Origin: Micromonospora narathiwatensis
GTDB lineage: Bacteria > Actinomycetota > Actinomycetes > Mycobacteriales > Micromonosporaceae
NCBI RefSeq assembly: GCF_900089605.1
Contig: NZ_LT594324.1
Span: 3,782,001-3,846,000 of the forward strand
Reading direction: 5' to 3'
Length of the DNA: 64,000 nt
Shown: in pieces, positions 54,326 to 63,490 of the stretch
Layout of the letters: each line of letters begins with the position of its first letter
Position numbering within the stretch: position 1 is the first letter of the stretch
Made by a program: the position numbers and the translations under genes
Notes under the pieces: generated by a model
What the model was told of the DNA's origin: nothing
What the model saw: only the letters and a program-made list of their open reading frames with translations
The model's database searches: none

Positions 54326-54366
54326 TCAGGGCGTCGCCAGGGCGTCAGGGCGTCGCCAGGGCGTCG
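54326..54366. repeat. Tandem GCGTCGCCAGG-type repeats resembling integrase 3' ends
   Basis: TCAGGGCGTCGCCAGGGCGT occurs twice in tandem. On the minus strand this reads like the end of the integrase (PDALATP then stop, compared with PDALETP at 52976). It is probably the 3' scar of another integrase copy. Confidence 0.5.
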
Positions 54367-54449
54367 AACGCCGACCAATGTTGACCACCAGCGACCATCG
54401 ACGCCTGAACATACGGCCAGGCCAGAGCCTTGATCGTGGCTCTGACCTG

Positions 54450-54875
<426 letters not shown>

Positions 54876-54881
54876 GCCCTC

Positions 54882-54887
54882 ATCCTA
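54882..54887 (-). promoter_or_regulatory. rnpB -10 element
   Basis: TAGGAT on the minus strand, six bases before the first base of the P1 helix. No good -35 is visible at 17-18 bp. Confidence 0.55.
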
Positions 54888-55051
54888 ACGATCCCCGTGG
54901 CCCGTCCATTTCCCGGCCGGTAGCTTCGCTGCGGATCGGCGATATCGCGGCTTCGATCCAACTCCAGCACCCCCATATCCCCGACGTGGAGTCGATCGAG
55001 GCAGGAGTCCATCCCTGCGTCGACGAGTCGCGACGGCTAGCCTCGGGGGCC

Positions 55052-55813
55052 ATGAACCTCTCCGACGCCGCGCTCCTGGTCGCCGCCGGCCTCGCCGCGG
55101 GCACGGTGAACGCGGTTGCCGGGGGCGGTTCGCTCATCACCTTCCCGGCCCTGATCGCGACCGGCCTGCCACCGGTCCCGGCCAACGTCACGAACTCCGT
55201 GTCGGTGTTCCCCGGGTACGTGGCGAGCGTCGCCGGCAGCCGGATGGACCTGCCGCGCGGAAGGCAGCTGTGGAGCCTGCTGCCCACCACGATCGCCGGG
55301 ACGATCGTGGGCTGCCTGCTGCTGCTGGCCACCCCGGCGCGGGCGTTCGAGATGGTGGTGCCGTTCCTGGTGCTGGGCGCGACCGCCGTGCTGGCCTTCC
55401 AGGATCCGCTGCGCCGGCTGGTCGGCCATCCGGCCGACCTGAGCCCGCGCCGCCGTACGGTCGCGGTGCAGTCCATGGTCGCCCTCGGTTCGGTGTACGG
55501 CGGCTACTTCGGCGCGGCGCTCGGGGTGATGCTGGTGGCCGGCCTGGCGCTGGTGCTGGACACCACTCTCGCCCGGGTGAGCGCCGTCAAGAACCTGCTC
55601 TCGGCGGCGGTGGGGCTGACCACGCTGGTGGTGTTCGCGCTCTTCGGGCCGGTCGACTGGGCGTCCGCCGTGGTGGTCGCACCGGCCACGGTGGCCGGCG
55701 GATATTTGGGTGCCCGGCTGGTCCGCCGACTGCCGGCGATGGTGCTGAAGACGGTCATCGTCGTGTTCGGCACGGCGATCGGCCTCTACCTGCTCTGGCG
55801 TGCGCTGCGCTGA
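55052..55813 (+). CDS. Sulfite exporter TauE/SafE family membrane protein
   Basis: 253 aa with about eight hydrophobic segments. The family motif AGTVNAVAGGGSLITFPAL is near residue 16 and NSVSVFPGYVAS follows; the second half repeats the pattern with YGGYFGAALGVMLVAG. These proteins export sulfite or sulfoacetate, or take up organosulfur compounds. TAGCCT lies eight bases before the ATG. It is a single gene. Confidence 0.9.
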   Translation: MNLSDAALLVAAGLAAGTVNAVAGGGSLITFPALIATGLPPVPANVTNSVSVFPGYVASVAGSRMDLPRGRQLWSLLPTTIAGTIVGCLLLLATPARAFEMVVPFLVLGATAVLAFQDPLRRLVGHPADLSPRRRTVAVQSMVALGSVYGGYFGAALGVMLVAGLALVLDTTLARVSAVKNLLSAAVGLTTLVVFALFGPVDWASAVVVAPATVAGGYLGARLVRRLPAMVLKTVIVVFGTAIGLYLLWRALR

Positions 55814-55877
55814 GCGCCCCGGGACGCCGGACCGCCCCGGCGCGGCGTCGCGCCCGGGCGGTCCGACCAGGTAGGGG

Positions 55878-57110
55878 TCAGTACGCCTCGCCGACCGGTT
55901 CCTCCGGGGCGTGTTCGGCGCCGCGGGCGGCCCGGTTCCACCTCGACCAGAGCACCCGCTCGCCGTAGCCGGCGGCCATCAGGTGCGCGAAGGCGAGGTA
56001 GATCAGCACGCCGACGGCGAGCACCCCGAAGCCGACCCAGAACGGCAGGGCCAGCCCGTGCTCGGCGAGCTTGCCGGAGATGATCGGGGCGGGCGCGGCG
56101 GCACCCCAGCGGACCAGGTTGAACGCGCCGGTGGCGACCCGTCGGTCGGCGGAGCCGAGGCCGAGCGCCAGGTCGGTGAGGTTGGCGTTGGCCAGACCCA
56201 TGAACAGGCCAGCGAGCACCAGCACCACCAGCGACTCGGCGGTGCCGGAGGAGGTGGCGAAGAGCACCATGCAGACCAGCAGGCCGGCGATGGCGACGCC
56301 GACGGTCTGCACCGCGCCGATCCGGTGCGCCAGCCGGTGGCCGATCAGCAGGATGCCGGCGGCCAGGCCGAGGCCCCAGCCGGTGAAGGCCAGCCCCAGT
56401 GGGATCACGTCAAGGTGCAGGTAGAGGGGCGTGTAGCCGAGCACCACGAAGAAGACGAAGTTGTAGGCGGCGGTCACCACGCAGAGGGTGATGAACGCCG
56501 GCTTGCGGTACGTCGAGAAGATCTGGCCGACGCGTACCGGGGCCTGCCGGCGGGCGGGCTCGCGCAGTTTGCGCGCGGCGACGGCCAGCGCGAGCACCAT
56601 GAAGACGCCGCAGACGAAGAACGGAAGCCGCCAACTCACCTCGCCGAGCAGGCCGCCGATCAGCGGGCCGACGGCGAAGCCGAGCCCGAGCGCGGTCTCG
56701 AAGAGGCCGACCACCCATTCCCGGTCGTTGGCGAGGTTGACCAGCACCACCATCGCGGTGGCGAAGAACATCGCGTTGCCCAGCCCCCACACGCCGCGCA
56801 GCACGGAGAGTTGCACGATGTCGTTGCTGAACGAGGCGAGGATCGCGGCGAGGCCGACCACGGCGACACCGGTGATCAGCACGGGTTTGAAGCCGAACCT
56901 CCCGCTGGCGAGGGTCGCCGGGATCATGCCGACCGCCATCACCGCGATGTACGCGGTGAAGAGCAGCTCGACCTGCCAGGCGGTGACCCCGATCGCCGCG
57001 CCGATGGCGGGCAGGATCGGGTCCACCACGGCGATGCCGGCGATGGCGAGGAAGGCCACCAGCGTGGTGGCGTAGATGGCACTGCGGTTGGGTTCGGATC
57101 GCCGATCCAC
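55878..57110 (-). CDS. MFS transporter, drug-efflux-like
   Basis: 410 aa with twelve membrane segments. Early landmarks are AGIAVVDPILPAIGAAIGVT, VELLFTAYIAVMAVGMIPAT, and the motif C-like LGLGFAVGPLIGGLLGEVSW typical of drug:H+ antiporters. GGGAGGCGGA precedes the GTG. It diverges from a MarR gene with shared operators in the 53-bp gap, so it is probably an inducible efflux pump. The substrate is unknown. Confidence 0.9.
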   Translation of the reverse strand: MDRRSEPNRSAIYATTLVAFLAIAGIAVVDPILPAIGAAIGVTAWQVELLFTAYIAVMAVGMIPATLASGRFGFKPVLITGVAVVGLAAILASFSNDIVQLSVLRGVWGLGNAMFFATAMVVLVNLANDREWVVGLFETALGLGFAVGPLIGGLLGEVSWRLPFFVCGVFMVLALAVAARKLREPARRQAPVRVGQIFSTYRKPAFITLCVVTAAYNFVFFVVLGYTPLYLHLDVIPLGLAFTGWGLGLAAGILLIGHRLAHRIGAVQTVGVAIAGLLVCMVLFATSSGTAESLVVLVLAGLFMGLANANLTDLALGLGSADRRVATGAFNLVRWGAAAPAPIISGKLAEHGLALPFWVGFGVLAVGVLIYLAFAHLMAAGYGERVLWSRWNRAARGAEHAPEEPVGEAY

Positions 57111-57123
57111 TCCGCCTCCCAGA

Positions 57124-57162
57124 TAGCTGTATCTTACAGTTATTTCGGTTGTATCATACAGC
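57124..57162. promoter_or_regulatory. Two MarR-type palindromes between MFS and marR
   Basis: Site 1 is TAGCTGTATCTTACAGTTA (57124-57142, arms 8 bp with one mismatch). Site 2 is GTTGTATCATACAGC (57148-57162). Both share CTGTAT/ATACAG halves. Site 2 covers the TATCAT -10 of marR, so the protein would block its own promoter. Confidence 0.7.
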
Positions 57163-57163
57163 T

Positions 57164-57643
57164 ATGACGGACGACCACAGCCAGGAAACCGGTCACGATG
57201 AGGTCACCCTCGGCCGGATCGAGACCGAGGTCGCCCTGCTGATGCGGCTGGGCGAGGCCACCCGGCGGGGCACCGGGACGATGGAGCACCGCCTGCTGGA
57301 CCGGGCGGCGTACGTGATCCTGCGGTACCTGGACACTGCCGGCCCGCAGAACGTGTCCGCGCTGGCCGCACGGCTGAGCCTGGACGGCTCGACGGTCACC
57401 CGGCAGGTCTCCGCGATGCAGCGGGACGGCCTCATCACCCGTACCCCCGATCCGGCCGACGGGCGCGGCACGGTGGTCTCCGCCACCCCCGCCGGGCTGC
57501 AACGGATGGCCGCCGTCCGGGCGGCCCGCACCCGGCTCTACGGCGACATCCTCGCCGCCTGGTCGCCCGACGACCGGGACACCCTGGCGGAGCTGCTGCA
57601 CCGCCTCAACGAGGCGCTGGACGTACGCAACCGCCGCCGCTGA
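57164..57643 (+). CDS. MarR family transcriptional regulator
   Basis: 159 aa with a MarR winged helix: AAYVILRYLDTAGPQNVSAL, AARLSLDGSTVTRQVSAMQ and DGLITRTPDPADGRGTVV. ATG 57164 follows TATCAT by six bases, so it is leaderless. It probably represses itself and the divergent MFS pump. Confidence 0.9.
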   Translation: MTDDHSQETGHDEVTLGRIETEVALLMRLGEATRRGTGTMEHRLLDRAAYVILRYLDTAGPQNVSALAARLSLDGSTVTRQVSAMQRDGLITRTPDPADGRGTVVSATPAGLQRMAAVRAARTRLYGDILAAWSPDDRDTLAELLHRLNEALDVRNRRR

Positions 57644-57652
57644 CCGCACGAC

Positions 57653-57688
57653 GAGGCCCTCGGCCGCCGGAGGGCGACCGAGGGCCTC
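57653..57688. terminator. Terminator between convergent marR and symporter gene
   Basis: 11-base arms (57653-57663, 57678-57688) with a 14-base loop, ten bases after the marR stop and ten before the symporter stop. Confidence 0.7.
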
Positions 57689-57697
57689 GGGGCAGGC

Positions 57698-59353
57698 TCA
57701 GGCGACCGGTTCGCGGGCGGAGTCGGCGCCGCGGTCGGGGCCGGGGGTGACGCGGGCGTCGCCCTCGTCGGCGAAGTAGTCGTCCGGCGTGGTCGCGTCC
57801 ACCCCGTCGGCCACCCTGGCGGCCCGCAGCACCAGCGTCAGCAACGCCGCCACCGCCAGGTTGACCAGTACGGCCACGATGCCGACGTAGATCGTCTTCT
57901 TGGTGTCGAAGCCGAACTCGGAGAGCGGGAAGGCCGAGCCGGCGAAGTGCTTCTTCCCCGTCGCCGGGTTCGCGACCTGGTAGAGCATCCACATGCCCAT
58001 CGCCATGCCGGCCGCCCAGCCGGCGATCAGCGCGCCCCGGTGGAACCAGCGGGTGTAGAGGCCCAGCGCCACCGCCGGCAGCGTCTGGAGGATGATCACG
58101 CCGCCGATGAGCTGGAGATCGATGGAGAACTGCGGGTCGAGGAAGACGATGCAGGCGACCGCGCCGACCTTCACCACCAGCGAGGTGACCTTCGAGACGT
58201 TGGCCTCCTGCGCCGGGGTGGCGTCCCGCCTGACGTACTCCTTGTAGATGTTGCGGGTGAACAGGTTCGCCGCCGCGATCGACATGATCGCCGCCGGCAC
58301 CAGCGCGCCGATGCCGATCGCCGCGTACGCGATCCCGGCGAACCAGCCCGGGAACTGCTGGTCGAAGAGCCTCGGCACGATGGTGTTGGTGTCCACACTG
58401 CCCGCCTTGGCCCCGGGCAGCGGCGTCACCTTGGCCGCGATGGCCATGTAGCCGAGCAGCGCGATCAACCCGAGCAGCAGGCTGTACGCCGGCAGCGCGG
58501 ACATGTTCCGCTTGATCACGTCCCGGTTCCGGCTGGCCAGCACGCCGGTGATGCTGTGCGGGTAGAGGAACAGCGCCAGCGCGGAGCCGAACGCCAGGGT
58601 GACGTACTGGAGCTGGTTGTTGGCGTTGAGCAGGATGCCGTCGCCGGGTGCCGGAGTCGCCTGGAACTTCGCGTCCGCCGCGTCGAAGACGCTGCCCCAG
58701 CCGCCCAGCTTGTACGGCAGGTAGACGACCGCCACCAGGATCACCACGTAGATCAGTGAGTCCTTGACGAACGCGATCAGCGCCGGCGCGCGCAGCCCGG
58801 ACTGGTACGTGTACGCCGCGAGGATCGCGAACGCGATGATGATCGGCAGGTGCCGGGCCAGCGCGCTGTCCCCGGTGACGCCCATCGTCTTGAGCACCGC
58901 CTCGATGCCGACGAGCTGCAACGCGATGTACGGCATGGTCGCCACGATGCCGGTGATCGCGACCAGCAGCGCCAGGATCGGCGAGTCGAACCGGCTGCGG
59001 ACGAAGTCGGCCGGGGTGACGAAACCGTGCCGGTGCGACACCGACCAGAGCCGGCAGAGCACCAGGAACACCAGCGGGTAGATGACGATCGTGTACGGCA
59101 CGGCGAAGAAGCCCGCCGCCCCGGCCCCGAAGATCAGCGCCGGCACCGCCACGAACGTGTACGCGGTGTAGAGATCACCGCCGACCAGGAACCAGGTGAT
59201 CCAGCCGCCGAAGCTGCGCCCGCCCAGCCCCCACTCGTCGAGGTGCGCCATGTCGCGCGGCGCCCGCCACCGGGCCGCCACGAAGCCCATCGCGCTGACC
59301 AGCAGGAAGAGCAGGGTGAAGACGATGATCTCGGTCAGGTGGTCGCGCCACAT
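57698..59353 (-). CDS. Sodium:solute symporter (SSS family), monocarboxylate type
   Basis: 551 aa with about thirteen hydrophobic helices. Landmarks are WGLGGRSFGGWITWFLVGGD at residues about 41-60, AYTFVAVPALIFG, and ALFLYPHSITGVLASRNRD. It belongs with MctP/ActP-like carboxylate permeases (pyruvate, acetate, propionate). The ATG overlaps the DUF3311 stop (TAATG), the usual two-gene unit. A CRP-like site lies upstream. Confidence 0.9.
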   Translation of the reverse strand: MWRDHLTEIIVFTLLFLLVSAMGFVAARWRAPRDMAHLDEWGLGGRSFGGWITWFLVGGDLYTAYTFVAVPALIFGAGAAGFFAVPYTIVIYPLVFLVLCRLWSVSHRHGFVTPADFVRSRFDSPILALLVAITGIVATMPYIALQLVGIEAVLKTMGVTGDSALARHLPIIIAFAILAAYTYQSGLRAPALIAFVKDSLIYVVILVAVVYLPYKLGGWGSVFDAADAKFQATPAPGDGILLNANNQLQYVTLAFGSALALFLYPHSITGVLASRNRDVIKRNMSALPAYSLLLGLIALLGYMAIAAKVTPLPGAKAGSVDTNTIVPRLFDQQFPGWFAGIAYAAIGIGALVPAAIMSIAAANLFTRNIYKEYVRRDATPAQEANVSKVTSLVVKVGAVACIVFLDPQFSIDLQLIGGVIILQTLPAVALGLYTRWFHRGALIAGWAAGMAMGMWMLYQVANPATGKKHFAGSAFPLSEFGFDTKKTIYVGIVAVLVNLAVAALLTLVLRAARVADGVDATTPDDYFADEGDARVTPGPDRGADSAREPVA

Positions 59354-59595
59354 TATTGGTCACCCCGCTTCCTGGTCAGCCGGTAGACCAGCGTGGTGGT
59401 GCTCACGCCGAGCAGGATCCAGACCAGTTGCAGCCAGTAGAAGCGTGGGAACCCGAAGAGCCGGGGTGAGTCGGCGTTGAAGAAGGCCGGGATCAACGGC
59501 ACCACGATCGGTATGAAGAGCAACCAGTTCCAGGGGCTACGGTCGGTGGCCCTGGACCGCGCCGGGCTCGGCGCCTCCGGTTCGGGTGCTGCCAT
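59353..59595 (-). CDS. DUF3311 small membrane protein, symporter partner
   Basis: 80 aa with two hydrophobic segments (LLFIPIVVPLIPAFFN and FYWLQLVWILLGVSTTTLVY) and the family-typical acidic/basic ends. DUF3311 proteins are encoded directly before SSS carboxylate symporters and probably assist them. GGAGGTG is seven bases before ATG. Confidence 0.9.
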   Translation of the reverse strand: MAAPEPEAPSPARSRATDRSPWNWLLFIPIVVPLIPAFFNADSPRLFGFPRFYWLQLVWILLGVSTTTLVYRLTRKRGDQ

Positions 59596-59651
59596 GTGAC
59601 ACACCTCCGGGAAGTCGTGACTCGCCAGGTAACGGCCGGAGGTTACGGCCA

Positions 59652-59667
59652 TGTGACCCAGGTCACG
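59652..59667. promoter_or_regulatory. CRP-like operator upstream of the DUF3311-symporter operon
   Basis: TGTGA-N6-TCACG (59652-59667), with an inner perfect palindrome GTGACCCAGGTCAC. It lies 57 bases before the operon start. It resembles the site at 10205 before the depolymerase. Confidence 0.6.
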
Positions 59668-59818
59668 TCTGTCCGGGTGGCGACGATGCGCCGAGCGGCC
59701 GCCCGGCTGCGCCGAACGGCGGGCACGGGCGGCCGGATGGCCAGTGACGGCCTCAGCAGCGGCTACCGGGGCAGCGGCGGCGGCTTCAGTCCACAGCGCG
59801 ACGGAGCGAGCCGCCGGG

Positions 59819-61039
59819 TCAGCGGTCGGTCAGGTGGGCGGTGTCGTTGACCGAACGCACCGCGACCCCGCCGTCCGGGTACAGGTCCAGCACCGAGACG
59901 CCCGCGGTGTCCAGGTAGAGCCGGTGCAGGAAGGCGTCGCCGGCCGCGAGCGCGTCGCGCAGCACCAGCTTGATCGGCGAGACGTGGGAGACCACCACGA
60001 CGGTCTCCCCCGGGTACGCCGTACGCAGCCGCTCGACCGCCCGGCCGGTGCGCTCGGCGACGGCGACGAAGGACTCGCCCTGTGGTGGGGCGATCCGGGT
60101 GGAGGCGAGCCAGGCGTCCAACTCCCCCGACCAGCCCTCCCGTACCTCGGCGAAGGTCCGTCCCTCCCAGGCCCCGAAGTCGCACTCGATCAGGTCGTCG
60201 TCGGGGCGTACCGGGGGGTTGCCGACGGCGGCGGCGATCGTCTCGGCGGTCGCCGTACACCGGGACAGCGGTGAGCTGACCACGGCCGCGACGGACGGTG
60301 CGAGGGCGGCGATCCGGGCGGCGGTCGCCCGGGCCTGGGCCCGACCCTGGTCGGTGAGCGGCACGTCGTCGCGGCCCGAGTAGCGCTTCTGCACGGTCCG
60401 CCCGGTCTCGCCGTGCCGGACCAGGATCAGCCGGGTCGCGGTCTCGGTGGGGCGCGGCTCCCAGGAGGCCGGGGTGGTGGCCGGGTCGGTGCCGGTGGCC
60501 CGGCCGGTCGCGGCCCGGGCAGCCACCTCACGGGCCGCGGCCCGGGCGGCCGAGTCGGCGGCGGCCACCTCGCGCGGCGGCTCCACGATCCGCGGCGACT
60601 CGACGGTCGGCCGGGCCGGCGCCCGACCCGCGGCGGCGTCCATCGCCGCGTTGGCCAGGGCGTCCGCGTGCCGATTGCGCTCCCGGGGCACCCAGGTGAA
60701 CCGTACGCCGGCGAACCGCCCGACCAGGCCGGCGGCCTGCGCGGCGAGCGGCCGCAGCCCCGGGTGCTTGATCTGCCAGCGGCCGCACATCTGCTCGACC
60801 ACCAGCTTGGAGTCCATCCGCGCCTCGACCTCGGTCGCGCCCAGCTCGGCGGCGGCCTCCAGCCCGGCGATCAGGCCCCGGTACTCGGCGACGTTGTTGG
60901 TGGCCGTACCGATCGCCTCGGACCGTTCGGCCAGCACCTCGCCGGTCTCCGGATCACGGACCACCGCGCCGCAGCCGGCCGGGCCGGGGTTGCCCCGCGA
61001 CCCGCCGTCGGCCTCGACCACCACCGCGCGCACCGCCAC
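59819..61039 (-). CDS. Bifunctional RNase HI / histidine phosphatase
   Basis: 406 aa. The N-terminal RNase HI domain has EADGGSRGNPGPAG (first Asp), NVAEYRGLIAGLEAA (Glu), MDSKLVVEQ (Asp) and HADALANAA (final Asp). An Ala/Arg-rich linker leads to a phosphoglycerate-mutase-like domain with LILVRHGETG and VVVSHVSPIK. It matches Rv2228c, an RNase H joined to a CobC-like alpha-ribazole phosphatase. The third gene of the operon starts five bases after the zinc-ribbon stop. Confidence 0.93.
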   Translation of the reverse strand: MAVRAVVVEADGGSRGNPGPAGCGAVVRDPETGEVLAERSEAIGTATNNVAEYRGLIAGLEAAAELGATEVEARMDSKLVVEQMCGRWQIKHPGLRPLAAQAAGLVGRFAGVRFTWVPRERNRHADALANAAMDAAAGRAPARPTVESPRIVEPPREVAAADSAARAAAREVAARAATGRATGTDPATTPASWEPRPTETATRLILVRHGETGRTVQKRYSGRDDVPLTDQGRAQARATAARIAALAPSVAAVVSSPLSRCTATAETIAAAVGNPPVRPDDDLIECDFGAWEGRTFAEVREGWSGELDAWLASTRIAPPQGESFVAVAERTGRAVERLRTAYPGETVVVVSHVSPIKLVLRDALAAGDAFLHRLYLDTAGVSVLDLYPDGGVAVRSVNDTAHLTDR

Positions 61040-61044
61040 GACGG

Positions 61045-61782
61045 CTACAGCCCCGACTCGCTGGTACGGACCATGATCCGCCGGCACTCCTCGCAGCGCA
61101 CCACCTCGTCCGGGTCCGCCTTGCGGATCCGGGCCAGGTCGGCGCCGGAGAGTTCCAGCCGGCAGCCGCCGCAGCGGGCGGCGGTGAGCAGCGCCGCGCC
61201 GAGCCCGCTGTCCTCGCGGATCCGGTCGTAGAGGGCGACCAGGTCGGCCGGGAGGTCGTTGGCGAGCGGCTGGCGGGCGGAGCGCTTGAACTCCTCCTCC
61301 TTGGCGATCTCGGCCAGGCTCTCGTCGCGGCGCTGCTCAGCGGCGGTCCGCCGGTCCCGGGCCTCGGCGATCCGGCGCTCGACGCCGTCCAGCACGCCCT
61401 GCGCGGTCTCGCGCTGCTCCATCAGCTCCAGCTCGGCGTCCTCCAGGTCGCCCTGGCGGCGGTTGAGCGAGGCCAGCTCGTGCTGGAGCGCCTCCAGCTC
61501 GCGGGCCGGGCCGGTGCCGGCGGCCAGCCGCGCCTCGTCCTTGCTCTTGCGGGCGCGTACCTGGTTGATGTCCTTCTCCAGCCGGGCGATGTCCCGATCC
61601 AGGTCGTCGACGGCCACCTGGGCGCGGACCCGCTCGTCCTCCAGCGCGGAGAGTTCCCGCGCGAGCGCCTCCAGCTCGGCCCGCTCCGGCAGCGACCGGC
61701 GGCGGTGGGCGAGCTGGGCGAGGGCGGTGTCGATCGCCTGCAGGTCGAGCAGGCGGCGCTGCACCTTCGGGTCAGCCTTCAC
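61045..61782 (-). CDS. C4-type zinc ribbon coiled-coil protein
   Basis: 245 aa. A long coiled coil (about residues 10-185, repeats of ERAELEALARELSALEDERV type) is followed by a C4 zinc ribbon: CGGCRLELSG and VRCEECRRIMV. It is the Rv2229c homologue. The function is unknown; the family is conserved next to Nif3 and RNase H in actinobacteria. AAGGAG lies eight bases before the GTG, which overlaps the Nif3 stop. Confidence 0.9.
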   Translation of the reverse strand: MKADPKVQRRLLDLQAIDTALAQLAHRRRSLPERAELEALARELSALEDERVRAQVAVDDLDRDIARLEKDINQVRARKSKDEARLAAGTGPARELEALQHELASLNRRQGDLEDAELELMEQRETAQGVLDGVERRIAEARDRRTAAEQRRDESLAEIAKEEEFKRSARQPLANDLPADLVALYDRIREDSGLGAALLTAARCGGCRLELSGADLARIRKADPDEVVRCEECRRIMVRTSESGL

Positions 61783-62645
61783 GGTCGGGGCTCCTTGTCG
61801 TCCGGTCTGGGTGCGGCGGCGTGCACGGTCCACGGGTCGGTGTCCAGGTCGGACACCACGGTCTCGACGCCCAGCTCGTCCCGCAGGTGGGCGGCCAGGT
61901 CGTCCAGCCAGGGTCGTTCGGTCGCCCAGTGGGCGGCGTCCAGCAGGGCCGGGCCACCGGCGGCGAGGTGCTCACCGGCGGGGTGGTGACGCAGGTCGGC
62001 GGTGAGGAACGCGTCCACCCCGGCGGCGGTCGCCTCGGCGAGGAAACTGTCCCCCGAGCCGCCGCTGACCGCGAGGGTACGAACCATACGCCCGGGATCG
62101 CCCGCGGCGCGAACTCCCCAGGCCGTGGCGGGGAGCACCGCGGCGGCGCGCCGGGTCAGCTCGGCCAGGGTCATCGGGGTGGGCAGCTCGCCGATCCGGC
62201 CGATGCCCCGCCCGGGGGCGTCGGCCGGCGACCCGGGCCGGGGCCGGTGCAGCGGGCGCAGCCCGGTCAGCCCGAATCGGGCCGCGAGGGCGTCGGAGAC
62301 ACCCGGGTCCGCCACGTCGGCGTTGGTGTGTGCCACGTACAGCGCGACGTCCGACTTGATCAGCCGATGGACGATCCGCCCCTTGTACGTGGTGGCGGCG
62401 ACCGAGGAGACCCCGCGCAGCAGCAGCGGGTGGTGCGCCACGATCAGGTCGGCCCCGGCGGCGAGCGCCTCGTCCACCGTCTCGGGCACCACGTCGACCA
62501 CGCAGGCGACCCGACGTACCGGGTTCGTGGGCTCGCCGAGCACCAGGCCGACCCGGTCCCACTCCTCGGCCCAGGCGGGCGGGTAGCGGCGGTCCAGCGC
62601 GGCCACCACGTCGGCGACCGTGGGTGGGGATCCGGTTGTGCTCAC
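61779..62645 (-). CDS. Nif3-like dinuclear metal centre protein
   Basis: 288 aa. The family motifs are WAEEWDRVGLVLG near residue 23, VDLIVAHHPLL-like DLIVAHHPLLLRG (metal-binding His pair), AHTNADVADPGVSD, and SGGSGDSFL. It is the Rv2230c homologue and first gene of the Nif3-zinc ribbon-RNase H operon. The biochemical role is unclear. TAAGCT lies eight bases before GTG 62645. Confidence 0.9.
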   Translation of the reverse strand: MSTTGSPPTVADVVAALDRRYPPAWAEEWDRVGLVLGEPTNPVRRVACVVDVVPETVDEALAAGADLIVAHHPLLLRGVSSVAATTYKGRIVHRLIKSDVALYVAHTNADVADPGVSDALAARFGLTGLRPLHRPRPGSPADAPGRGIGRIGELPTPMTLAELTRRAAAVLPATAWGVRAAGDPGRMVRTLAVSGGSGDSFLAEATAAGVDAFLTADLRHHPAGEHLAAGGPALLDAAHWATERPWLDDLAAHLRDELGVETVVSDLDTDPWTVHAAAPRPDDKEPRP

Positions 62646-62777
62646 GGCCGGCCAGCTTACCGGCGTCGGGGCCGGGTCAGGGCGTCGGACGGAAGCGCCG
62701 GACGGCGAACCGACCACCATCCCCCGGCCGGGGTGCCGACCGCCGTGCGCCGCCGCGGGGACGGGCCGGGCGCGTCA

Positions 62778-62823
62778 CCCCCGGCGAGCCGGGCCGCCGC
62801 ACGCCCGGCCGGCCCGGCGGGGG
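62778..62823 (-). terminator. Interrupted hairpin after the flavoprotein gene
   Basis: Inner 8-bp arms (62788-62795 with 62811-62818) plus an outer C5/G5 pair (62778-62782, 62819-62823). It lies 28 bases past the flavoprotein stop. There is no other gene between 62646 and 62850. Confidence 0.5.
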
Positions 62824-62850
62824 CCGCCCCACCGGGCCGTACCGGGGCGG

Positions 62851-63432
62851 TCAGCCGACCGGGGTGGCCGGGCGCGGCGTGCCGCGCAGCGCCGCGAGGC
62901 CGGCCGCCCAGGGGAAGGCGTCCAGGTGCCGCTCGCCGGTGCCCGGCGGATGCAGCGGTACGACGTGGTCGCCGAACACGACGCGCACCCCCCACTCGCG
63001 CAGCCGGTCCAGGCTGGCCTGGAACGCCGGATGCGCGGCCATCGCCGCGTTGGTGTACGGGACGGCCGCGATCGGCAACCCGAGCCCCTGCGCCTCCACC
63101 AGCAGCCCGAGCGCGAGGGTGTCGGCGATGCCGACCGCCCATTTGTTGACCGTGTTGACCGTCGCCGGGCAGACCAGCATCGCGTCCGCCGGCGGCAGCA
63201 CGTCCGGGTCGCCCGGGTTCTTGTAGTGGGTGCGTACCGGGTGACCGGTCTGCCGGGCCAGCGCCGTCCGGTCGACGAACTTCGCACCGTCCGGCGTGGT
63301 GACCACGCAGACGTCCCAGCCGTCCTGCTGGGCGAGGTCGACCAACCGGCCGACGTTACGGGCCAGCGGCGAACCGCAGGCGACGACATAGAGCACCCGA
63401 CGGCGCCCGTGACTGATGTGCGGACCCTTCAT
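62851..63432 (-). CDS. Flavoprotein (PPC decarboxylase/UbiX-like fold)
   Basis: 193 aa. The start LYVVACGSPLARNV contains the flavin phosphate loop, and PATVNTVNKWAVGIADTLA corresponds to the PASANT motif of the HFCD family. AVPYTNAAMAAHPAFQ follows. HFCD flavoproteins decarboxylate cysteine residues or are prenyltransferases. It is shorter than CoaBC and has no CoaB domain, so it may modify a peptide or act on another substrate. No clear ribosome-binding site precedes ATG 63432. Confidence 0.83.
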   Translation of the reverse strand: MKGPHISHGRRRVLYVVACGSPLARNVGRLVDLAQQDGWDVCVVTTPDGAKFVDRTALARQTGHPVRTHYKNPGDPDVLPPADAMLVCPATVNTVNKWAVGIADTLALGLLVEAQGLGLPIAAVPYTNAAMAAHPAFQASLDRLREWGVRVVFGDHVVPLHPPGTGERHLDAFPWAAGLAALRGTPRPATPVG

Positions 63433-63490
63433 CCGACCGGCACCGCGCTCATGCCGGCACTCCGCTGATGATTCGCTCGCTGGCGCTCGC

